Source: JABDEZ01 sp965276955
Lineage (GTDB): Bacteria; Bacteroidota; Bacteroidia; Chitinophagales; Chitinophagaceae
Reading direction: 5' to 3'
Assembly: GCA_965276955.1 (NCBI GenBank)
Contig: CBDIBP010000041.1
Coordinates: 86,431 to 150,430 of the forward strand
DNA: 64,000 nt
In this document: piece by piece, positions 58,189-64,000 of the stretch
How positions within the stretch are numbered: the stretch's first letter is position 1
Layout: the number at the start of each line of letters is the position of its first letter
The notes under the pieces: model-generated
The model's database searches: none
Seen by the model: the letters and a program-made list of their open reading frames with translations, nothing else
What the model was told of the DNA's origin: nothing
Program-made: the position numbers and the translations under genes

Positions 58189-60279
58189 GTGGATGTAAAA
58201 AAAGACATACGGTTCAGGGTGTATATCGCCTTTACCTGCATTTGCCTGTTGGGTGCTGCCATACTGATAAAGGCAGCCATGATACAGGTGAAGGATGGGG
58301 AAGCGCTGCGCAATGCAGCGAAGGAGGTGCATACCCGGAACATGCCACTGGTGGCCGAGCGCGGCAATATATATAACGAAGAGGGTTTGCTGTTGTCATC
58401 ATCTGTTCCGCAGTTCAATATACACGTTGACTTTACGGCAATACCTGAAAAGTTGTTCAAGGCAAAGGTCGATTCATTGGCGCTATGCATGTCGCACTTG
58501 TATAATGATGAGCCGCAAGATGTATACAGGAGAGAACTACAGGAGGCTTATGACAGCGAAGAGCATTATCATCAGCTATACAGGCACCTCCCTTATGATA
58601 AATATGAAGAAGTGCGCAACTTTCCCATATTCAAAAATGGTAAGAGCGGCGGCTTTATAGTAGAGCCTGAAGTAAAACGCAAAACACCATATGAAACACT
58701 GGCCTCCACTATTATAGGTACATGGCGCCCAGGTATGGCAGTGGGACTTGAAGCTACTTACGATACTGCACTGAAAGGAATAGATGGCAATAGGATAGAG
58801 CAGAAGACCACCGGCACATGGATACCTATAGAGGGAAGTGAAGAAGAAGCCATAAATGGTAAGGACATAGTAACTACCCTGGATATGGGTATACAGGACG
58901 TGGCCGAACATGTACTGTATGGTGTACTTAAAAATGAGAAATGCGAATACGGTACCTGCATAGTAATGGAGGTGAAGACCGGCAAGATAAGGGCAATGGT
59001 GAACCTGGGCAGGGACAGCACAGGCGACTATACTGAGCTGCGCAACTATGCACTGATGCCTACTGAGCCGGGATCGACATTTAAGCTGGTAACGCTGTTG
59101 TCGCTGCTGAGCGATAAATATGTGACCGTAGATGATATGGTGGATGCGGAAGGCGGCCAGATACGGTTTGGTAACAGGGTAATGCGCGACTCGCACCTGG
59201 GGCTGCACAGTATGCCGATATGGAAAGCATTCGCAGAATCATCGAACGCGGCAATGGCGAAGCTGGCCAACACTTACTACTATAAAGACCCCAACCAATT
59301 TGTGAACCACCTGCGCGGTTTGCGGCTGGATAAAAAAACAGGTATAGACCTGGGCGGCGAATATCGTAGTAATGTAAAAAGCCCGGCTAACAAAAGCTGG
59401 AGCCAGACATCGCTCCCATGGATGGCCACAGGATATGAGGTACAAATAACCCCGCTGCATACCTGCATGCTGTATAACAGCATAGCCAACAATGGCAAAA
59501 TGATGAAGCCATACCTGGTGAGCGCCATAAAAGAATATGGTAAAAATGTAAAAACATTCGAGCCGGTGACGCTGGTAGAACATGTGGCACCACCTGAGGT
59601 GATACAACAGTTAAAGAAATGTACGCAGGCTGTAGTAAGGGAAGGCACTGCCACCAATATAGCATCGCCGTTCTATACCATAGCCGGTAAGACCGGTACG
59701 GCACAGGTAGCAGATAAAGGCATTACGTATCGCGATGGATATTACCAGGGTTCGTTTGTTGGGTTCTTCCCGGCCGAGCAGCCTAAGTATACTATATGTG
59801 TGGTGATACGCACACGCCCGCATTCTAATATATACTATGGTGGCGCTGTAGCAGCACCCGTGTTCCGCATGATAGCCGATAAAATATTTGCCGGTAACAT
59901 AGGCGGTTGGGATGGTCCGTTGGACAGTATAGCAAAGAAAGTGGCAGATACTAAAATGCCTGCACTGGGTGCAACGGTAAACAACTACCAGGTATTGATG
60001 CAGGGCATAGGTCTGAAGGTGCCGGCTTATGTGGCACAGTCTGGCAGCTTTGCGCAGATGTATACGGACAGCTCAAAAAAAGTAGCCATAAAAAGCAATA
60101 AGATATACTACGGCAAGGTGCCTGATGTAACAGGTATGGGGTTGAAAGATGCGGTGTACCTGCTGGAGCAGGAAGGCCTGCAAGTGCAGGTGGCAGGCAG
60201 AGGCAAGATACGCCAGCAGTCTATACCGCCAGGGATACCTGTAGTAAGGGGAGAAATAATAACACTACAACTAAGCTAA
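58189..60279 (+). CDS. ftsI: septal peptidoglycan transpeptidase FtsI (penicillin-binding protein 3)
   Basis: 696 residues, starting with GTG at 58189. An N-terminal anchor helix (9-30) is followed by the pedestal domain and the transpeptidase domain: STFK (296-299, nucleophile Ser), SSN (351-353) and KTGT (501-504). A PASTA domain occupies the C-terminus (about 635-696, with VPDVTGMGLKDAVYLLEQEGLQV). It cross-links septal wall peptides. A class-B PBP with a single PASTA repeat is common in Bacteroidota. All three catalytic motifs are intact. Confidence 0.95.
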   Translation: MDVKKDIRFRVYIAFTCICLLGAAILIKAAMIQVKDGEALRNAAKEVHTRNMPLVAERGNIYNEEGLLLSSSVPQFNIHVDFTAIPEKLFKAKVDSLALCMSHLYNDEPQDVYRRELQEAYDSEEHYHQLYRHLPYDKYEEVRNFPIFKNGKSGGFIVEPEVKRKTPYETLASTIIGTWRPGMAVGLEATYDTALKGIDGNRIEQKTTGTWIPIEGSEEEAINGKDIVTTLDMGIQDVAEHVLYGVLKNEKCEYGTCIVMEVKTGKIRAMVNLGRDSTGDYTELRNYALMPTEPGSTFKLVTLLSLLSDKYVTVDDMVDAEGGQIRFGNRVMRDSHLGLHSMPIWKAFAESSNAAMAKLANTYYYKDPNQFVNHLRGLRLDKKTGIDLGGEYRSNVKSPANKSWSQTSLPWMATGYEVQITPLHTCMLYNSIANNGKMMKPYLVSAIKEYGKNVKTFEPVTLVEHVAPPEVIQQLKKCTQAVVREGTATNIASPFYTIAGKTGTAQVADKGITYRDGYYQGSFVGFFPAEQPKYTICVVIRTRPHSNIYYGGAVAAPVFRMIADKIFAGNIGGWDGPLDSIAKKVADTKMPALGATVNNYQVLMQGIGLKVPAYVAQSGSFAQMYTDSSKKVAIKSNKIYYGKVPDVTGMGLKDAVYLLEQEGLQVQVAGRGKIRQQSIPPGIPVVRGEIITLQLS

Positions 60280-60284
60280 TATAA

Positions 60285-61751
60285 ATGCCAACGCTTCGCG
60301 ACATATTGATGAACCTACCTGAAGCCAGGGTAACCGGTAATGCTACTGCAGAAGTAGCCGGGCTGGCTATAGACTCCCGCAACGTGCGGGCTGGCTATGC
60401 GTTCATTGCTGTGAAAGGTACTGTGAGCGATGGGCATTCATTTATAAGCAAGGCAATAGAGAATGGTGCAACTGCAATAGTGTGCGAAACGCTACCAGCA
60501 GAACAACAGGAAGGCGTCACCTATGTACAGGTGAAAGATAGCGCAGCAGCAACCGGTTTGCTCGCCGATGCATTTTACGATTTCCCATCGCAGCAATTGA
60601 AGGTGGTTGGTGTAACTGGTACTAATGGTAAAACGACGATAGCCACACTGCTTTACAAATTGTTCGAGCAAATGGGCTATAAGTGCGGCCTGATATCCAC
60701 AGTGCAGAACCAGGTACACGATAAAGTAGTAGCAGCTACTCATACCACTCCCGATGCCATTGCCATACAGGCCTTACTGGCAGAGATGGTAGCAGCAGGC
60801 TGCACGCATGTGTTCATGGAAGTAAGCTCTCATGCCATACACCAAAAGCGTATAGCGGGGCTGCAGTTTTGCGGTGGTATCTTTTCAAATATCACACACG
60901 ACCATTTAGATTATCACAAAACTTTTGATGAATACATAAGGGTAAAGAAAGCATTTTTTGATGGCCTGCCCGATGCTGCATTCGCGCTAACGAATGCAGA
61001 TGATAAACGGGGCATGGTGATGCTGCAGAACACTGCTGCTGAAAAATACACTTACAGCCTGAAGGCGCCTGCCGATATAAAAGGCAAGGTGCTGGAAAAC
61101 AATCTTACCGGCCTGGTGATGGTAGTGGATGGCCACGAAGCACACTTCAGGATGATAGGCACATTCAACGCCTATAACCTGCTGGCTGTGTACGGTGCGG
61201 CAATAAAGCTGGGTGCAGATAAGCTGGGAACTCTTGCAGTGCTGAGCAGTCTTCATGGTGCTCCCGGCAGGTTCGAGACCTACATGTCGCCGAAAGATAA
61301 GGTACTGGGTATTGTAGACTATGCACACACGCCCGATGCCTTGCTGAACGTACTGGCTACTATAAAACAATTAAGGGTGGATGGCCAGCAGATAATAACT
61401 GTAGCCGGTTGTGGTGGCGACAGGGACCACGGCAAACGCCCCATAATGGCAGAGGTGGCCTGCGAGCACAGCGAGCGCGTGGTACTTACATCTGATAACC
61501 CACGCAGTGAAGACCCCGAAGTGATATTGAACGAAATGGAATCGGGCCTGAGCGGTGCACAAAAAAGAAAAGTGCTGCGCATCACAGACCGCAGGGAAGC
61601 AATAAAAACAGCATGTGCCCTGGCACAGCCTGGCGATATCCTGCTGGTGGCAGGCAAGGGACATGAAACATACCAGGAAATAAAAGGAGTAAAATATCCT
61701 TTTGATGACAGGCAGGTATTAACAGAAGCATTTAAAACATTGGATAAATAA
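60285..61751 (+). CDS. murE: UDP-N-acetylmuramoyl-tripeptide synthetase MurE (meso-diaminopimelate-adding)
   Basis: 488 residues. Adds the third amino acid to UDP-MurNAc-L-Ala-D-Glu in the cytoplasm. GTNGKTT (112-118) is the ATP-binding loop; FMEVSSHAIHQKRIAGL and GIFSNITHDHLDYHK follow, and in the C-terminal domain TSDNPRSEDPE carries DNPR, the motif of meso-diaminopimelate-specific MurE (lysine enzymes differ here). Starts 5 bases after ftsI. All expected features are intact. Confidence 0.96.
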   Translation: MPTLRDILMNLPEARVTGNATAEVAGLAIDSRNVRAGYAFIAVKGTVSDGHSFISKAIENGATAIVCETLPAEQQEGVTYVQVKDSAAATGLLADAFYDFPSQQLKVVGVTGTNGKTTIATLLYKLFEQMGYKCGLISTVQNQVHDKVVAATHTTPDAIAIQALLAEMVAAGCTHVFMEVSSHAIHQKRIAGLQFCGGIFSNITHDHLDYHKTFDEYIRVKKAFFDGLPDAAFALTNADDKRGMVMLQNTAAEKYTYSLKAPADIKGKVLENNLTGLVMVVDGHEAHFRMIGTFNAYNLLAVYGAAIKLGADKLGTLAVLSSLHGAPGRFETYMSPKDKVLGIVDYAHTPDALLNVLATIKQLRVDGQQIITVAGCGGDRDHGKRPIMAEVACEHSERVVLTSDNPRSEDPEVILNEMESGLSGAQKRKVLRITDRREAIKTACALAQPGDILLVAGKGHETYQEIKGVKYPFDDRQVLTEAFKTLDK

Positions 61752-61757
61752 GAACGG

Positions 61758-63029
61758 ATGCTGTACTACTTGTTCATATATCTGCGCGATCACTTCAGGC
61801 TTTCCGGGGCAGGGGTATTTAATTATATCACGTTCCGCGCGGCTATGGCTATCATAGCATCGCTGGTCATATCCATGCTGTTTGGCAAGAGCCTGATACG
61901 CTACCTGCAAAGGAAGCAAGTGGGCGAGGTGATACGTGACCTGGGCCTGGAAGGTGAAAAGCAAAAGAAAGGTACACCCACCATGGGCGGTATCATCATC
62001 ATAGCAGCTATAGTGATACCTACATTGCTTTTTGCCCGTATACAGAATGTATATATCATTCTCATACTGGTATCTACCGTATGGTGCGGTGCCATTGGTT
62101 TTGTGGATGATTACATAAAAGTATTCAGGAAGAACAAAGACGGCCTTGCGGGCAAGTTCAAAGTAATAGGACAGGTGGGCTTGGGGATAATAGTAGGTGT
62201 TACCATGTACTACAATCAAAACGTGCTGGTATCAAGAGAGGTGCCTAAGAATGGTGTAGTGCTCATGAACAGTACCGAGCGGCAAATGTCTAAGCCTTTT
62301 GTAAGAAAGGATGAGAATGGTGTGGCACACTACTATGTAAATATTAAAGGCGTTACCACCACAGTTCCTTTCTTGAAAAGCCATGAAATAAGCTACGCCA
62401 CCATAGGGGCTATGTTTGGTGATAAGTATGCCAATATTGTTACTCCTATATTTTACATTCTGGTGGTCACGTTCATCATCATAGCAGTGTCCAATGGCGC
62501 TAATATTACTGATGGTATAGATGGGCTGGCTACAGGTGTGTCGGCAATAGCAGGCATTTGTATAGCGGTGTTCGCGTATCTGTCGGGCAACTACATATTT
62601 GCCAGCTACCTCAACATTATGGATATACCCAACCTGGGTGAGCTATCCATTTTCATTGGCGCCTTTGTTGGGGCATGTGTAGGTTTCCTGTGGTACAACG
62701 CTTACCCTGCGCAGGTATTCATGGGCGATACCGGCAGCTTGGCTTTGGGTGGTATCATAGGGTCGCTGGCCATCATGGTGCGTAAGGAATTATTGATACC
62801 CATCATCTGCGGGATATTCCTCGTAGAGAACTTATCGGTAATCATACAGGTATGGTACTTCAAGTACACCAAGAAAAAGTATGGAGAGGGTCGAAGGGTA
62901 TTCCTGATGTCGCCGCTGCACCACCACTATCAGAAGAAAGGATATCAGGAAGCTAAGATAGTAACACGTTTCTGGATCATAGGGATCATATTGGCCATAA
63001 TGAGTATCGTAACATTAAAACTGCAATAG
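61758..63029 (+). CDS. mraY: phospho-N-acetylmuramoyl-pentapeptide-transferase MraY
   Basis: 423 residues with about ten transmembrane helices. It transfers phospho-MurNAc-pentapeptide to undecaprenyl phosphate, giving lipid I. KKGTPTMGG, the acidic FVDDYIKV (115-122), NGANITDGIDGLA (helix with catalytic Asp) and MSPLHHHYQKKG near the end are family signatures. Longer than E. coli MraY (360) because of an extra loop of about 55 residues at 155-210, rich in polar residues. Six bases after murE; its stop overlaps the murD start. Confidence 0.97.
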   Translation: MLYYLFIYLRDHFRLSGAGVFNYITFRAAMAIIASLVISMLFGKSLIRYLQRKQVGEVIRDLGLEGEKQKKGTPTMGGIIIIAAIVIPTLLFARIQNVYIILILVSTVWCGAIGFVDDYIKVFRKNKDGLAGKFKVIGQVGLGIIVGVTMYYNQNVLVSREVPKNGVVLMNSTERQMSKPFVRKDENGVAHYYVNIKGVTTTVPFLKSHEISYATIGAMFGDKYANIVTPIFYILVVTFIIIAVSNGANITDGIDGLATGVSAIAGICIAVFAYLSGNYIFASYLNIMDIPNLGELSIFIGAFVGACVGFLWYNAYPAQVFMGDTGSLALGGIIGSLAIMVRKELLIPIICGIFLVENLSVIIQVWYFKYTKKKYGEGRRVFLMSPLHHHYQKKGYQEAKIVTRFWIIGIILAIMSIVTLKLQ

Positions 63030-64000
63030 TGCTGGATAACAACAAACAACTGGTGATACTTGGTGCCGCTGAAAGCGGTGTGGGCGCAGCCTTGCTGGGA
63101 AAGAAGCAGGGATGGGATGTGTTTGTGAGCGATGGCGGTACTATAAAAGAACAGTACAAAAATGTACTGGACAAGGCAGGAATAGGGTATGAAGAAAAAG
63201 GGCATGACGAGAAACGGATATTGCGCGCAGCTTGCCTGGTGAAAAGCCCTGGCATAAGCGAGAAGGCGGAAATAATGAAGCGTGTACGTGCCGCTGGCGT
63301 TATGGTGTGCAGCGAGATAGAGCTGGGCTACCGCTACAAGGGCGATAGTAAGATAATAGCTATAACAGGCAGCAATGGTAAAAGCACCACTACAAAACTC
63401 ATCTTCCACCTGCTGAAGGAAGCGGGTTACGATGTGGCCATGGTGGGTAATATAGGTATAAGTTTTGCAAAACAAGTGGCAGAAGAACCGCGCGATTGGT
63501 ATGTGATAGAGGTGAGCAGTTTTCAGCTTGATGATATCCACCAGTTCAAACCGGATATAGCAGTGCTGCTTAATATTACACCCGATCACCTGGACCGGTA
63601 CGATCATAAATTCGAGAATTACGTCGCCTCAAAATTCAGGATAACAATGAACCAGGATGGCAAAGACAAACTGGTACTGAATAAGGACGACGCGGCTATA
63701 AAACAATACTTACACACTCACACAACTAAAGCAGAAGAAATTTTTTTTACGATGGACGGACAGGAAGAACTAAAGGAAGGCGCATATGTCAGCAACGAAC
63801 AGGTACACATTGTTTATGATGGGGAACAACTGGATGTATCCATCCACGACCTGGCTATAAAAGGGAAGCACAATCAATACAACACCATGGCAGCGGGCAT
63901 ATCAGCAAGGGTAGCGGGGATAAGGAAGGAGAAGATAAGGGAAAGCTTTTCATCGTTCGAAGGCTTAGAGCACCGCCTGGAATTTGTAGGTTCAGTAAAA
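63029..64000 (+). CDS. murD: UDP-N-acetylmuramoyl-L-alanine--D-glutamate ligase MurD (cut by window edge)
   Basis: 324 residues are visible, from a GTG at 63029 that overlaps the mraY stop (TAGTG); the rest lies outside. N-terminal UDP-binding domain with LGAAESGVGAALL, VKSPGIS, then ATP loop ITGSNGKSTTT (112-122), VGNIGIS, EVSSFQLDDIHQFKPDIAVLLNITPDHLDRY and the start of the C-terminal domain (GLEHRLEFVG). It adds D-glutamate to UDP-MurNAc-L-Ala. The usual tight packing of the cluster supports translational coupling with mraY. Confidence 0.95.
   Translation, partial: MLDNNKQLVILGAAESGVGAALLGKKQGWDVFVSDGGTIKEQYKNVLDKAGIGYEEKGHDEKRILRAACLVKSPGISEKAEIMKRVRAAGVMVCSEIELGYRYKGDSKIIAITGSNGKSTTTKLIFHLLKEAGYDVAMVGNIGISFAKQVAEEPRDWYVIEVSSFQLDDIHQFKPDIAVLLNITPDHLDRYDHKFENYVASKFRITMNQDGKDKLVLNKDDAAIKQYLHTHTTKAEEIFFTMDGQEELKEGAYVSNEQVHIVYDGEQLDVSIHDLAIKGKHNQYNTMAAGISARVAGIRKEKIRESFSSFEGLEHRLEFVGSVK

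Overview
The window looks like a chromosomal segment of a Bacteroidota bacterium, probably of the Chitinophagaceae/Chitinophagales type. The pointers are secreted proteins with type IX secretion (T9SS) C-terminal sorting domains (types A and B), a CarboxypepD_reg/TonB-plug/beta-barrel outer-membrane protein, several promoters matching the Bacteroidota TTG-N19-TAnnTTTG pattern, and a Bacteroidota-like 16S gene. Genus or species cannot be assigned without a database.

Layout. (1) 1-1845: an AT-rich, minus-strand restriction-modification pair cut by the left edge, a C5-cytosine methyltransferase followed by a BsuBI/PstI-family endonuclease. (2) 2.2-23.8 kb: mostly ordinary core and envelope genes: desaturase, small envelope proteins, DEAD-box helicase, prmC, a tight ribD-EamA-yigZ-queG run, pcm, DUF5683, a Prc-type S41 protease, lipB, an amino-acid permease and a TonB-type outer-membrane barrel. 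(3) 23.8-29.6 kb: a complete-looking rRNA operon (tandem promoters, 16S, tRNA-Ile, tRNA-Ala, 23S, 5S) with clear processing stems and a repeated leader module. The 5S 3' end appears to be cut by a decayed ISAon1-type element. (4) 29.6-31.0 kb: a gene graveyard with the transposase remnant and a DUF2233 remnant. (5) 31.0-35.0 kb: a GT22-like mannosyltransferase and the ribosomal-protein cluster rplK-rplA-rplJ-rplL, here separated from its usual secE-nusG and rpoBC neighbours. (6) 35.2-54.2 kb: accessory envelope and secretion genes, with grpE-dnaJ in the middle and two very large secreted proteins. Three genes between 35.5 and 45.2 kb carry reading-frame breaks. (7) 54.2-64.0 kb: yjjG-like phosphatase, rpoZ and bamD on the minus strand, then divergently the dcw (division and cell wall) cluster mraZ-rsmH-ftsL-ftsI-murE-mraY-murD, which runs off the right edge.

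How parts work together. The dcw genes are tightly packed (gaps of a few bases or overlaps) and make peptidoglycan precursors and septal wall; MurE carries the DNPR motif of meso-diaminopimelate-adding enzymes. The mraZ upstream region has two perfect DnaA boxes and a 10-bp-phased TGNNA ladder that fits a MraZ operator. The rRNA operon repeats one module (tRNA-like double hairpin, GCAG, then AAAGTTCTTTGA, then processing stem) before both 16S and 23S.

I did not find a convincing new multi-gene system. The signals most worth a second look are the repeated rRNA leader module, the 5S/IS junction, the unusual restriction-modification pairing, a ~145-bp dispersed repeat present twice, the cluster of frame breaks, and the mraZ regulatory region.
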